A DNA stretch of 56,608 nucleotides from JADHUC01 sp964617665 (lineage in GTDB: Bacteria > Planctomycetota > Planctomycetia > Pirellulales > Pirellulaceae). The translations under genes and the position numbers were made by a program. Within the stretch, counting starts at the first letter, position 1, and each line of letters opens with the position of its first letter. The DNA is taken from NCBI GenBank assembly GCA_964617665.1, contig CAZUAH010000021.1, positions 1 to 56,608 on the forward strand, read 5' to 3'. Below are positions 16,424 to 24,846 of this stretch, piece by piece. The notes under the pieces were generated by a model. The model worked only from the letters and a program-made list of their open reading frames with translations. It did no database searches and was not told the DNA's origin.

Positions 16424-18019
16424 ATGAAGTTGCTGACGGCTTTGCTTTTCGTTGGATTGCTCCTCTTCGCGATTGTGCTGCTGGTGGTCATCATCGTGGC
16501 CTGGCCGCCGAAAATGGGCCTCGACTTCACCGGCGGCGTGCGAATGGTCTACGAGGTAGACTTTGACGCACCCGAAGATGCCAAAGATGCGGACCTTTCT
16601 TTGGCGGCGGTCGACATGTGGAACCTGGTTCAAGCGTTGGAGAGCCGTATCAACCCCAGCGACACAAGGGAAGTCGTTGTACGCCGCTATGGCGACTGGC
16701 AGGTGGAGATCATCGTCCCAGAGATGGATGCCATCGAAATGAAACAGATGAAGAAGCTGATCAGCACGGCTGGCTACCTGAAATTCCTCATCGTGGCCAA
16801 GTGGGATCATGTGCGTCATAAGAGCGTCATTACTTTGGCTGAAGTGCAGTCGAAAGATGCCGAGCGGCAGCGTTCAAGATATGTAAAGGACGCCGACGAA
16901 ACCGTCGGCTATTGGGCTCGCGTCGGTCGTGTAGACCCGAATCAAAAAACGGTCGCCCCTGGCGTTGGCCCGTTCAGGATTCAGGTGGCAGGTGACGTCA
17001 TCCGGAACGCCGACACGGGAGAACTGATCCAACTACCCGCCTCGTTCAGCGCCGTCGAGGAGTACGCACTGGAACACCACCTGATGGAAGAGGGCATCGA
17101 AGAGATCGACGTTCTGATGATCGTCAACGAAGACTTGGCGGTGACCGGCGAGCACCTGGGTATGGTCGGCCGCGGGTATGACGAGACAATGCGGCCTTGC
17201 ATCAGGTTCAACGTGAAGGGTGGACGAGGCATTGGATTGATGGCGGCGCTGACGGGCAGCAATTTGCCCGACAAGCAAAGGAACTCGTATCAACGATTGG
17301 CCATCGTGCTGGATGGAACAGTGCTGTCCGCACCGAGGATCATGAGTACAATCAGCGACCGTGGTCAGATCACTGGTGATTTCACTCGGGAGGAGGTCGA
17401 CTTCATCGTCAGCATACTCCATGCTGGCAGCCTTCCGGTCTTGTTGCGGGACGCACCGGTTTCGGAGACGGCCTTTCCCAGTGACGATGCCGTGTGGCGA
17501 ACGGCTTGGTTAGCCATCTCGGTTACACTTGGCCTGCTCGCGTTCATCTGGCTGATCATGCCTGTGAGATGCGGCGTGATGGGGTTGGGCGGCAGTATGG
17601 CGAGTCTGCTGCAGCTTCTGCTGCTGGTCGCAGTGATCGAAATCGTACGAGGCCCTGTCACGTTGCCCTTTATATGCGCATCGGCTGCGATTCTGCTGCT
17701 GACGGTTGCGGGCTACGCGCTGATTTGCGAGGCAATTCGCCGCCGAAGTCGCGACGAGCAGAGTTCCTCCAGATCAATCTGGCGGAGTTTCCTGCGCAGC
17801 GCGGTTCCCTTCGCGATCTTCTTGGCGGTTTCGTGGTTTGCTGGAATCGCTGCATATGCCGTGGGCGATTTCGCAATCCGTAGCGTCGCCGTCCCGGTGG
17901 TGATAGGCACGATGGCAGCTCTGGCGACTCTGTGCTTGTGTCTGGTTTTGCCTGTTGGGCTCGTCGCGTCTCGATTCCAGATAGTCACTGCTTCTACGGC
18001 AGACAACATTTCGCAGTAG
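16424..18019 (+). CDS. SecD-like protein lacking the proton-relay Asp
   Basis: This is a 531-residue membrane protein. It has a membrane helix at residues 1-27, then GLDFTGGVRMVYEV as in SecD/SecF. A large periplasmic P1-like domain follows, with the SecD-typical LDGTVLSAPRI, GQITGDFTREE and LLRDAPVSE. Five or so C-terminal helices complete it. SecD uses the proton gradient to pull secreted proteins from the Sec channel. In SecD the TM4 motif is VDANVLIFERI, and its Asp is the proton relay; here the aligned segment reads VAGYALICEAI (Ala429), and no SecD-type DANLTT motif follows. It is therefore a divergent paralog, possibly a membrane-anchored P1 domain that works without proton coupling. 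No SecF is nearby. Confidence 0.75.
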   Translation: MKLLTALLFVGLLLFAIVLLVVIIVAWPPKMGLDFTGGVRMVYEVDFDAPEDAKDADLSLAAVDMWNLVQALESRINPSDTREVVVRRYGDWQVEIIVPEMDAIEMKQMKKLISTAGYLKFLIVAKWDHVRHKSVITLAEVQSKDAERQRSRYVKDADETVGYWARVGRVDPNQKTVAPGVGPFRIQVAGDVIRNADTGELIQLPASFSAVEEYALEHHLMEEGIEEIDVLMIVNEDLAVTGEHLGMVGRGYDETMRPCIRFNVKGGRGIGLMAALTGSNLPDKQRNSYQRLAIVLDGTVLSAPRIMSTISDRGQITGDFTREEVDFIVSILHAGSLPVLLRDAPVSETAFPSDDAVWRTAWLAISVTLGLLAFIWLIMPVRCGVMGLGGSMASLLQLLLLVAVIEIVRGPVTLPFICASAAILLLTVAGYALICEAIRRRSRDEQSSSRSIWRSFLRSAVPFAIFLAVSWFAGIAAYAVGDFAIRSVAVPVVIGTMAALATLCLCLVLPVGLVASRFQIVTASTADNISQ

Positions 18020-18035
18020 CCTCGTGCTGGCCGGG

Positions 18036-18527
18036 CTATGGAAGAGCCTGTTCCTCGGTTTCGCGCGCCAACCGTTTTGTCTTTCGCCACCGCCAGACGT
18101 GTGTCCACAGCAATGTGTTAAGGACGACTACCAGCAAGTAGGTTCCCGGCTGAGCCAGTCCGGAATGCCACCCGCAGTATTGGCAGACAAAATGGTGCAT
18201 CAGGGGCAATGGAAACATGGGTACCCAAGCGACGGCCCAAGCCAAGTCGCCGTACCAGCCTCCGTAGACGCGCGACAACCCGTATGCGGCTACAGTCGCG
18301 GCGAGGGTCACCAGCACGTGAATGATTGACAGCACGCCGGAAGCCACGCGTCGCTGGACGACGATCTCGCGGTGTAGATGAGCGACAAGGACCAACGGAC
18401 TAACGGCCAGCAACGCCAAGTCCAATGCCTCGACCATTCCCCATTGAATAAAACCCATCAGGAGAATGGACCACAGCGTGATGGCCAGCAGCATAGTACG
18501 GAGACTGAAGCGAAACGCTAGTTTCAT
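18036..18527 (-). CDS. Small integral membrane protein, FSLRT type
   Basis: This is a 163-residue protein with about four membrane helices. It opens with RFSLRTMLLAITLWSILLMGF, a pattern common in small planctomycete membrane proteins of unknown function. It has a short Cys pair (CQYCGW) in a loop and a basic C-terminus. It is the last gene of the long arsenic-type operon, 27 bases after the polyferredoxin gene. A GAGG element precedes its ATG. No function is known. Its place in the operon could be incidental. Confidence 0.7.
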   Translation of the reverse strand: MKLAFRFSLRTMLLAITLWSILLMGFIQWGMVEALDLALLAVSPLVLVAHLHREIVVQRRVASGVLSIIHVLVTLAATVAAYGLSRVYGGWYGDLAWAVAWVPMFPLPLMHHFVCQYCGWHSGLAQPGTYLLVVVLNTLLWTHVWRWRKTKRLARETEEQALP

Positions 18528-18554
18528 TGGCCTCGGTCACTTCACAAATCGGCG

Positions 18555-19790
18555 TTACTCGTCGAGAATTCCTTCCAGGAGTTCCATATCCTGGTCTAGC
18601 GGATCGTAGCCTTCGATACGAAACGGCGACGAGCGCCAGAAGTTGGCTTTCATGTCGAAGTATGGCTCGGTGATGGCTTTTTTGATCGCCGTCTCGTTGG
18701 TCAGACTTGGATCGTACGTGATACGGACATCGGCCAATATCGGATCTGGCCACGCTTCCACTTTGAGGTAGCCGGGCACCTGGTACATATCGTCGTCACG
18801 TTCGAGGAAATCGTCATCACGGTCGAGGAAATAGACGAATAGGTTTGCACGTCCCCGGCAAGTCAGGTCCTCGACCTTCAATTCAATAGAAGTCACGTGA
18901 TCAGGCCGTTCGCCGCGCGTCCTGATAAACGATGGCATGGGAAAGAGATAGGAAGCGGTGACGGCCGTCGTTGTACAGAGCAGGAGAATCGCGACCAATA
19001 CGGCCTCGGACCATCTGCGCCGCGAATGACCGGGAGGACCCCATACAAGCGATTTGTTCTTGTTGCGATTGGACGGACAGCTTTGGACACAACTCATGCA
19101 CGAAATACACCTTGCTGCCGTCACTTGTTCAACTTCGTGCACGGGGATGGCCACCGGGCAACGTTCGGAACAGACACCACAATCGCTACAGCCTTCTCGG
19201 TCACGTTTCACTCGTGTCAGCCCGAATCGGGAAAATGGACTGAGTACCGCCGCCAGTGGGCAAAACCAACGGCAGAAGGGCATGGTGATGAACACCGACA
19301 CGACGACGATCGTCGCTGAAATGGCGTACGCCCACCAAGTGATGTCCGTACCGTGCCGACTGATCAGTGCGTAGCATGGATCGTATCCGCGAAAGACCAG
19401 TTCGCCGGCGCTCCACGTGGCCCGCAGCACCACGTACAATACGACGTATTTGCCCAGCGACAGGATGCGGTCGGGCGGCCCTTGAACTCGCACGCATTTG
19501 ATGCCCAAGCACTGGCCAATTGCACGCAGCCAATCTGAGATCGTTCCGATGGGACACAGGTAGCCACAGAACGCTCGGCGGACCAGGAGTGCCGTTGCCA
19601 GAACACCGCCAAGGATAAAGAAGTTGGAGACGCCCAGCGAGCAGAGCATATCGCCGGACGTGTAATAGGTATGCAAAGCCTCGACGCCGCCAAACGGGCA
19701 CCAGCGTTCGCAGTTGCCACCAACAAGAAAGACAGCCACCAGCACCAGGACAATCGCGGCAAGCTGAACCACCCTCCGTGTCTTGATCAC
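18555..19790 (-). CDS. NapH/CcoG-type polyferredoxin with HMA-like C-terminus
   Basis: This is a 411-residue membrane protein. Several helices carry NapH/NosR-type Cys motifs (CERWCP, CGYLCP, CRWFCP). A ferredoxin pair follows, CSDCGVCSERCP and CISCMSCVQSCP, each able to bind 4Fe-4S. After one more helix, about 100 residues (IELKVEDLTCRGRANLF ... ITYDPSLTNETAIKKAITEPYFD) look like a heavy-metal-associated domain, but only one Cys of the usual CxxC is present. These proteins move electrons across or along the membrane. I chose the GTG at 19790 because AGGAG lies 8 bases before it and it clears the upstream gene by 10 bases; a longer start would overlap that gene. It is in the arsenic-type operon, suggesting it feeds electrons to reductive steps. 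Confidence 0.8.
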   Translation of the reverse strand: MIKTRRVVQLAAIVLVLVAVFLVGGNCERWCPFGGVEALHTYYTSGDMLCSLGVSNFFILGGVLATALLVRRAFCGYLCPIGTISDWLRAIGQCLGIKCVRVQGPPDRILSLGKYVVLYVVLRATWSAGELVFRGYDPCYALISRHGTDITWWAYAISATIVVVSVFITMPFCRWFCPLAAVLSPFSRFGLTRVKRDREGCSDCGVCSERCPVAIPVHEVEQVTAARCISCMSCVQSCPSNRNKNKSLVWGPPGHSRRRWSEAVLVAILLLCTTTAVTASYLFPMPSFIRTRGERPDHVTSIELKVEDLTCRGRANLFVYFLDRDDDFLERDDDMYQVPGYLKVEAWPDPILADVRITYDPSLTNETAIKKAITEPYFDMKANFWRSSPFRIEGYDPLDQDMELLEGILDE

Positions 19791-19800
19791 GCGGTCACTC

Positions 19801-20649
19801 CTATTGGCCGCTGGAATTGTCGCATCCGCCTCGCATCGGGCAACTTGCACAACTGCTGCCGCTGCTGCACTCCGATTCGGTCACTTTGCTTTCGGTCGCT
19901 AACGCCTTCTGGAAGCTTGCGGACTTCGCTATCGCCGTGAACTCAGGGCATTTCGCCGCGTGTCTCTTGAAGAGATCGAGCCTGCTTGGAAGCGTCGCCT
20001 CGAAGGAACTTGTCAGCAACGTGATGGACTCGTCCGCATTGCCCAGAGCAGCTTGCATACGAGCCAGATCGTATCGTGTGATCGGACCGTCCTTGTCCGA
20101 GGCCGCTGTTGCTTCAGCGATGGTATGTGCCTCGGCAGATTTGCCCTGTCGCACCAATGCGATGACCAAAAGTGCGCGAGAGGCCGTCGTCGATTTCTCG
20201 GTGTCCAGTGCCGACAGGACGTTTTCTGCGTCTTCATTCAAGTCCAACGCAAGTTGTGTTTCGGCCAGCTGCATTGCTGTGAAACCCGTGTTCCGCTTGG
20301 CATGGATCTGTTTGTCCAGTTCGAGCGATTGCTGGAGCAGTCCGTTGCCTGCATAGAAAGCTCGGAGCCCTTTAGCCATCTGCAGCCACTGCGCCTGATC
20401 CTCGGTCTTGGCAAGGTTGTGCTTGAGCAAGACGGCGTTTCGTACGAGCATAAACTCTTGGAGATAGGATTCGTTTTCGGGCGCCGTCCGGGCCGCATCG
20501 GCATATTCCTTGAGTGCTCCGCGAAGATCTCCTTCCGACAGCTTCGTCTTTCCTCGTTTGAACGCTTCGGCCGGAGTCGTAGCAAACGCTACGGCGGACA
20601 GAGCAAACGGGACCAACATGATTGCGGTTAACAGAGATTTTCTGGTCAT
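19801..20649 (-). CDS. Exported TPR-like protein with Cys-rich tail
   Basis: This is a 282-residue protein. It has a Sec signal (MTRKSLLTAIMLVPFALSAVAFA), then helical TPR-type repeats (AFKRGKTKLSEGDLRGALKEYADAARTAPEN; YDLARMQAALGNADESITLL). A tail, SECSSGSSCASCPMRGGC, has four Cys that could bind metal or form disulfides. TPRs mediate protein contacts, and the tail hints at a metal-handling role in the periplasm. The ATG at 20649 has AAGGAG just upstream; an upstream in-frame start would add 18 residues without a signal. It lies between the ArsG-type permease and the polyferredoxin, 10 bases before the latter. Confidence 0.75.
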   Translation of the reverse strand: MTRKSLLTAIMLVPFALSAVAFATTPAEAFKRGKTKLSEGDLRGALKEYADAARTAPENESYLQEFMLVRNAVLLKHNLAKTEDQAQWLQMAKGLRAFYAGNGLLQQSLELDKQIHAKRNTGFTAMQLAETQLALDLNEDAENVLSALDTEKSTTASRALLVIALVRQGKSAEAHTIAEATAASDKDGPITRYDLARMQAALGNADESITLLTSSFEATLPSRLDLFKRHAAKCPEFTAIAKSASFQKALATESKVTESECSSGSSCASCPMRGGCDNSSGQ

Positions 20650-20755
20650 CGGAGACTCCTTCAAATATGTCCAACTACAGATGTTCTTTTGGCAATATCG
20701 CAAGACCGACAGATCCCAGTTTCTTTCATCGGTCTATTTTACTTGTGACATCGCC

Positions 20756-21514
20756 TCAGATCACTTCAAAAACGTACTTCAGGGAGAGGTAGACGCCGAC
20801 TACCATGAAAAAGCCACCGGTGGTCATCCGCGCCCACCACTCGACCTTTGCCAGGACGTTGTACATCTTCCCTACGGATTGAGCGCTATACGCCAGAAGA
20901 AACGCCACCACGATCACCGGCAACGCAGTGCCAATGCCGTAAATCAACGGCAGAACAAAGACGCCACCCGGCAACGATGCCTCTGGCAGGGCAATCCCAA
21001 TCTTCTCCAGTTCCAGCATTATCAGGCCCGCACCGGATTCGGAGCCCATCACCAGGGCCAGCAATCCAAAGAACCATGCTGCAGAGACTGGACAAAGTGA
21101 AACTGCAAACAGAACCCCCAGCAGGAACGCTCCCCAGATTCCCATCGCATCAACGCGTTTCTGCATTCCCTCGGTCACCATCGTCCCGCCGCCTGTGACG
21201 GTAATCAGTCCCACCAGCAACACGCCCAGGAGCAAAAGGATCGGTCCAAGCACCAGGTACAGGTCGTTCTGCAGAAAGCGGGACACAGCAGGTATGGACA
21301 GTGCGGTGGTCGTCAGCAGTACCGCCAGGACCAAATACAGCAGGCATCGTCCCAATGTGTAGAGCAATCCGGCGTTGATCACCAGACGCGAGTTTTCGAC
21401 CTTTCGCCCGATATAGGAGATGGCAGCGATATTGGTCGCCAATGGGCACGGGCTGATGGAAGTCAGCACGCCCAGGTAGAGAGCCGCCAGGACATAAAGC
21501 AGGTAGGCAGACAC
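20756..21514 (-). CDS. ArsG-family (DsbD/CcdA-fold) efflux permease
   Basis: This is a 252-residue protein with about six helices. It opens LYLGVLTSISPCPLATNIAAISYIG, and a second Cys-Pro element is in VSLCPVSAAWFFG. The paired CP motifs and overall plan match DsbD/CcdA-like transporters, and the first motif fits the ArsG group annotated as aromatic arsenical efflux permeases. In the known arsEFG system, ArsG exports reduced aromatic arsenicals. Here it is flanked by ArsF-like proteins and sits in an operon with arsR, so that role is likely, though electron transfer across the membrane is also possible. The start is GTG at 21514 with GGGAGA upstream, 20 bases after the preceding gene. Confidence 0.78.
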   Translation of the reverse strand: MSAYLLYVLAALYLGVLTSISPCPLATNIAAISYIGRKVENSRLVINAGLLYTLGRCLLYLVLAVLLTTTALSIPAVSRFLQNDLYLVLGPILLLLGVLLVGLITVTGGGTMVTEGMQKRVDAMGIWGAFLLGVLFAVSLCPVSAAWFFGLLALVMGSESGAGLIMLELEKIGIALPEASLPGGVFVLPLIYGIGTALPVIVVAFLLAYSAQSVGKMYNVLAKVEWWARMTTGGFFMVVGVYLSLKYVFEVI

Positions 21515-21534
21515 GCGCGATCTCCCACGTTGGC

Positions 21535-21960
21535 CTACTTGCGATAGGCTGTAACGTTTTCCCGGACGTACTTCAAAAACGCTTCCTTTTCATCGACCTT
21601 CTCCCAGATGTCCTCCAGGTCTTTGAACTCCTTGACCTTATTGCCCACGATCTTGGCAACGATCAAAGCGGGATCGGTTATCTTGTAGCCCTTTTTCAGT
21701 GCAGCGTTCTTTCGGTTTTGGTAGTCGATGTAGTAGAACGCCACCGTGCCCGCTTTCACCTCTTTGGCGAAGCCCTTTTTGACGGCTTCTTCCGAATACT
21801 TCCCCATGGTCTGGCACGTCGGACAGCGCTCGGTGCGGTGGAAGTACAACGCGAAAACGCGGTCTGCAGGGGGCTCGGCGGCCGAGACCGCGCTGGGAAT
21901 CGTCGCGGCAAGCGAAGCCACGGACACAACGGTCAGGAAGGCGACTGCGGTACGTTTCAT
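21535..21960 (-). CDS. ArsF-like exported thioredoxin-fold protein
   Basis: This is a 141-residue protein. It has a Sec signal (MKRTAVAFLTVVSVASLAATIPSAVSA), followed by one thioredoxin-like domain with FHRTERCPTCQTMGKYSEE. CPTC is the redox-type pair, and DPALIVAKI holds the position of the cis-Pro loop. This domain matches the protein family annotated as ArsF, a subunit linked to nitroreduction of aromatic arsenicals. In the reported systems ArsE and ArsF act together with ArsG; this copy and the 22019 gene may be that pair. The ATG has GAGGAG upstream. The longer upstream frame has no signal and is not used. Confidence 0.72.
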   Translation of the reverse strand: MKRTAVAFLTVVSVASLAATIPSAVSAAEPPADRVFALYFHRTERCPTCQTMGKYSEEAVKKGFAKEVKAGTVAFYYIDYQNRKNAALKKGYKITDPALIVAKIVGNKVKEFKDLEDIWEKVDEKEAFLKYVRENVTAYRK

Positions 21961-22018
21961 TTCAGTTTTCTCCTCTTGTAGGCGATCAGCGGCCAAAGCC
22001 GCGAAGTGCAATCTTCTG

Positions 22019-22654
22019 TCATTGGGGCACAGGTACGTCGATCGGCATGGGAATGTCATCCGGACCGGGGAAGCCCTCCGGTACATCGTCCGGTGCCTCG
22101 CCGGTTTGTTCGTCCGGCGTTGGCAACATCTGCTCGATCTCACTCCGGACATAATCAGCAAAGGCTAGTTCGTCGTTCCACAATGCCCAAACGTTATCCA
22201 GGCGGTTCCATTCCTCGATATAGCCATCCTTCATCCGCACGAGCACGACGTTCGACTTGTCAATCTCGAACTTCGTCGCCAGGTCCTCGCCCGCGGGCTG
22301 CTCGTAGTTCGCAACCTTCCAAACCACTTCTCCACTCTCCAACTGCGAAGCGAAATCGATTTGGACCACTTCATGCGTCTGCGATTCGATCGCTTCGCAA
22401 GTGACACAACGCTTGAGGCCATGCAGGTAATAGACCACGAGGCCATCATCAACCGCTTCGCTTTGCGCCACGCCCGCCTGACCCGCCGGGAATCCGCCTT
22501 GTTTGCGGATCGCTTCCAGCTCCTCGACGATCCTGGCCAGTTGCGGTTCGATCCGCGCCGCTGCCTGCAGATCGAGCACTCGAGCGATCAACACAACGAT
22601 CGTCGCCGAGAAGAGAGATATCAGGCAAACAGCCAGCGCGTTCTTGAGGTCCAT
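22019..22654 (-). CDS. ArsF-like membrane-anchored thioredoxin-fold protein
   Basis: This is a 211-residue protein with one N-terminal membrane helix (ALAVCLISLFSATIVVLIARVL), a charged linker and a thioredoxin-like domain. The redox motif is YYLHGLKRCVTCEAIES; the partner of the CVTC pair is expected in the periplasm. It shares the FHG/YLHG...RCxTC motif with the gene at 21535 and with the ArsF family. The C-terminus is Pro/Asp-rich. A GGGAGG site precedes the ATG. It lies 46 bases after the CPNC protein gene and 58 before the second ArsF-like gene. Whether it reduces arsenicals directly or passes electrons on is not known. Confidence 0.72.
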   Translation of the reverse strand: MDLKNALAVCLISLFSATIVVLIARVLDLQAAARIEPQLARIVEELEAIRKQGGFPAGQAGVAQSEAVDDGLVVYYLHGLKRCVTCEAIESQTHEVVQIDFASQLESGEVVWKVANYEQPAGEDLATKFEIDKSNVVLVRMKDGYIEEWNRLDNVWALWNDELAFADYVRSEIEQMLPTPDEQTGEAPDDVPEGFPGPDDIPMPIDVPVPQ

Positions 22655-22700
22655 GGTCGCCCTCCCAATCTCGCCCTCGCATCAAAGACGCGAGGGGGCA

Positions 22701-22934
22701 TTACGCCAAGAGTTCCTTGATCTCGTCGACCGCAAGTACGCGACCAACAACCTTTACTTCGCCGTCGATCACCAGGGCCGGCGTCATCATCACGCCAAAG
22801 CTGGTAATCTTATTGATATCGTCGACCTTCTCGACCGTGGCTTCGATGCCAAGCTCTCGCACGGCGGTATCGGCGTTTTCCTTGAACTTGGCACAATTGG
22901 GACAGCCAGGCCCCAGAACTTGCAGCAGTCTCAT
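22701..22934 (-). CDS. Small thioredoxin/glutaredoxin-like protein
   Basis: This is a 77-residue cytoplasmic protein. MRLLQVLGPGCPNCAKF carries the CPNC redox motif, and MMTPALVIDGEVKVVG has the cis-Pro loop. It fits the small TM0996/MTH895 thioredoxin-like family, often next to permease and ArsR genes, where it probably reduces metal- or arsenic-linked disulfides. An AAAGGAA site precedes the ATG. It lies 47 bases downstream of the permease gene, so cotranscription is expected. Confidence 0.85.
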   Translation of the reverse strand: MRLLQVLGPGCPNCAKFKENADTAVRELGIEATVEKVDDINKITSFGVMMTPALVIDGEVKVVGRVLAVDEIKELLA

Positions 22935-22981
22935 ATCGTTCCTTTCGCTTGCAGAAGTCTCGGTGGTCGTATGTTCCCACG

Positions 22982-24388
22982 CTACTCGGACAGATCCGAC
23001 GCGGCAACAGTTGGCGGATGCCGGCCCATAACTGGATTATCCGGGAACAGGGCTCCAAAGGCCATACCAGCAATCGTGGCCATGACGACAACCAGCCCCA
23101 CGAACACGGCTGTCTTCGTGTTGCCGATGACTGATCGAATCACGAGGATGCTTGGGATGGATAGCGCCGGGCCCGCTAGCAACAGGGCCAATGCCGGTCC
23201 CGAACCCATTCCGTTGTCCACTAGAGTCTGAAGAATCGGAACCTCGGTGAGCGTCGCGAAGTAGAACAAGCAGCCGACAACCGAGGCGACAAGGTTTGCC
23301 GTCAGGCTATTGCCTCCCACCCACGCCGCAACTTGCTTCTCCGGGATCAGTGCGCCGAGGAACCCCACGGCGAACACGCCGGCAAACAACAGAGGGACCA
23401 ACAGTTTCGAGAAGGTCCAGGTGTTTTCCATCCATTCCTTGAATTCATCTTTGTCAAGCCACTTGAGGCTCATCACAACGACCAGCAGTCCCATCGCGGC
23501 AGCAAGGTACCAGCGGATCTTGTGAATTTGCACAACCCAGTAGTCTGGCTTGACTGGTTCCAAGGAGATATCCGACTTGTACATCGAGATTATGTCACCC
23601 GGCTGGTGCTCGTCGTACGGTTCAACCAACCGTATTTGGTACTGGCCCATTAGCTCTCTCTCCAACACGGCCTGAAATCGCGTACCGTCTTCCTTCAACT
23701 GGACCACCCGTTCGCCGGGATTGAACCAGTCACTGAAGACCAGGAATGCGATCATCGCGCCCAGCAGCAGTGCACTCTGGCGAAGGGGCCGTTTGGCGGC
23801 TGGAGGGTCCGGCATTTGCATTGTGGCGCGAGTGCGGGTCTCTTCGCTCTTGCGGAAAAAGAGGGCCATCAGAAGCCCAATGATTATCCCAAACACGATC
23901 GCGCCGACGACGCGGGCGACGCCCAGTTCGAATCCCAATACGCGTGCCGTCAAGAAAATGGCCAACACGTTGATTGCCGGACCGGCATAGAGGAAACAGG
24001 CGGCGGGGCCCAAGCCGGCTCCGACTCGGTAGATGCCGGCAAACATTGGCAAAACGCTGCACGAACACACGGCCAGGACTGTGCCCGAGACGGACGCGAC
24101 GGAATAGCTTTCGACTTTGTTCGCCTTCGGCCCGAGGTGTTTCAGCACCGCTTCTTTTCGGAGGAACGTCGTGATCGCTCCGGCAATGAACAGAGCTGGC
24201 ACAACGCAGGCCAGTGTGTGGTTGCGTGCATACCACTGCAGTAGGACAAACGCGTCGATGATTGCGATGGTGACGTTACTGTATGCAGTCGGCGTCTCCG
24301 CATCGAACTTCGGAATAGCCAACGGAATGAAGCACGCGATCAGAAAGATGACCACGAAAGCAAGGAAGATCTTGATTTCTCTCTTCAT
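22982..24388 (-). CDS. ArsP-like permease (DUF318/SO_0444 type)
   Basis: This is a 468-residue protein of about eight to ten membrane helices. The hallmark VCSCSVLPMFAGIYRVGAG has the Cys pair linked with As(III) or metal transport in ArsP-type permeases. It is followed by FLYAGPAINVLAI, with a repeat-like second half (FATLTEVPILQTLVDNG, LLLAGPALSIPSILVIR). An insert of about 100 residues sits between the halves, outside the membrane. ArsP exports trivalent organoarsenicals; related permeases may export Cu or Zn. Neighbouring arsR and redox genes favour arsenic. I chose the ATG at 24388, after AAGGTGG; the ATG at 24406 lacks such a site. An ArsR-like motif (24431-24441) precedes it. Confidence 0.82.
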   Translation of the reverse strand: MKREIKIFLAFVVIFLIACFIPLAIPKFDAETPTAYSNVTIAIIDAFVLLQWYARNHTLACVVPALFIAGAITTFLRKEAVLKHLGPKANKVESYSVASVSGTVLAVCSCSVLPMFAGIYRVGAGLGPAACFLYAGPAINVLAIFLTARVLGFELGVARVVGAIVFGIIIGLLMALFFRKSEETRTRATMQMPDPPAAKRPLRQSALLLGAMIAFLVFSDWFNPGERVVQLKEDGTRFQAVLERELMGQYQIRLVEPYDEHQPGDIISMYKSDISLEPVKPDYWVVQIHKIRWYLAAAMGLLVVVMSLKWLDKDEFKEWMENTWTFSKLLVPLLFAGVFAVGFLGALIPEKQVAAWVGGNSLTANLVASVVGCLFYFATLTEVPILQTLVDNGMGSGPALALLLAGPALSIPSILVIRSVIGNTKTAVFVGLVVVMATIAGMAFGALFPDNPVMGRHPPTVAASDLSE

Positions 24389-24430
24389 GACACCACCTTG
24401 ATCCATAGCGAGACGGATCTGCTCGATGCG

Positions 24431-24441
24431 TATTTGGCTAA
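24431..24441 (+). promoter_or_regulatory. Possible ArsR operator before the permease gene
   Basis: TATTTGGCTAA, identical to the motif in the arsR promoter region (24850-24860, other strand) and to one within the arsR start (24791-24801). It lies in the 98-base arsR-permease gap, inside GCGTATTTGGCTAAAAACGC, an imperfect palindrome. Confidence 0.5.
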
Positions 24442-24486
24442 AAACGCAAGGATTGGCACAAAAAAACGCTTGGCCATCCCTTTGCG

Positions 24487-24816
24487 TTATGACGTCTCCA
24501 AAGTGACCAGTTGATCTCGCGCGTTGGATTCGAGCACCGACTCAACACAATCAAGGAAGTTCGTGATGCACTGCACTCGCAAGCGGTAATACACCGTCGT
24601 ACCTCGCTTCTCGTCCGTAACTATGCCTGCATTTTTCAGTTGGCTGAGGTGGCGCGAGACGGTGGACATATCGGTGCCGATCATCTCCGTCAATTCGCAC
24701 ACGCACCGCTCGCCCTGCTGCGCCAGTTCGTCCACGATCAGCAATCTGGCAGGGTGCGCGAGTGCCTTGATGATCTTTGCCCGAGCTTCGTATTTGGCTA
24801 AGCGTTTCTTGTCCAT
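24487..24816 (-). CDS. arsR: ArsR-family metal/metalloid-responsive repressor
   Basis: This is a 109-residue winged-helix protein. KALAHPARLLIVDELAQQG is followed by CVC (Cys38, Cys40) at the start of helix 3, the classic ArsR/SmtB metal site. STVSRHLSQLKNAGIV is the DNA-recognition helix and KRGTTVYYRL the wing. Cys83 and Cys90 add possible ligands. As(III), Sb(III) or another metal binding would release the promoter. The gene heads the minus-strand operon, and an 11-base motif occurs in its promoter, within its first codons (24791-24801) and before the permease gene, supporting self-control. Confidence 0.9.
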   Translation of the reverse strand: MDKKRLAKYEARAKIIKALAHPARLLIVDELAQQGERCVCELTEMIGTDMSTVSRHLSQLKNAGIVTDEKRGTTVYYRLRVQCITNFLDCVESVLESNARDQLVTLETS

Positions 24817-24846
24817 ACATCACCTTATCGGTCATTTGTATTTGCA

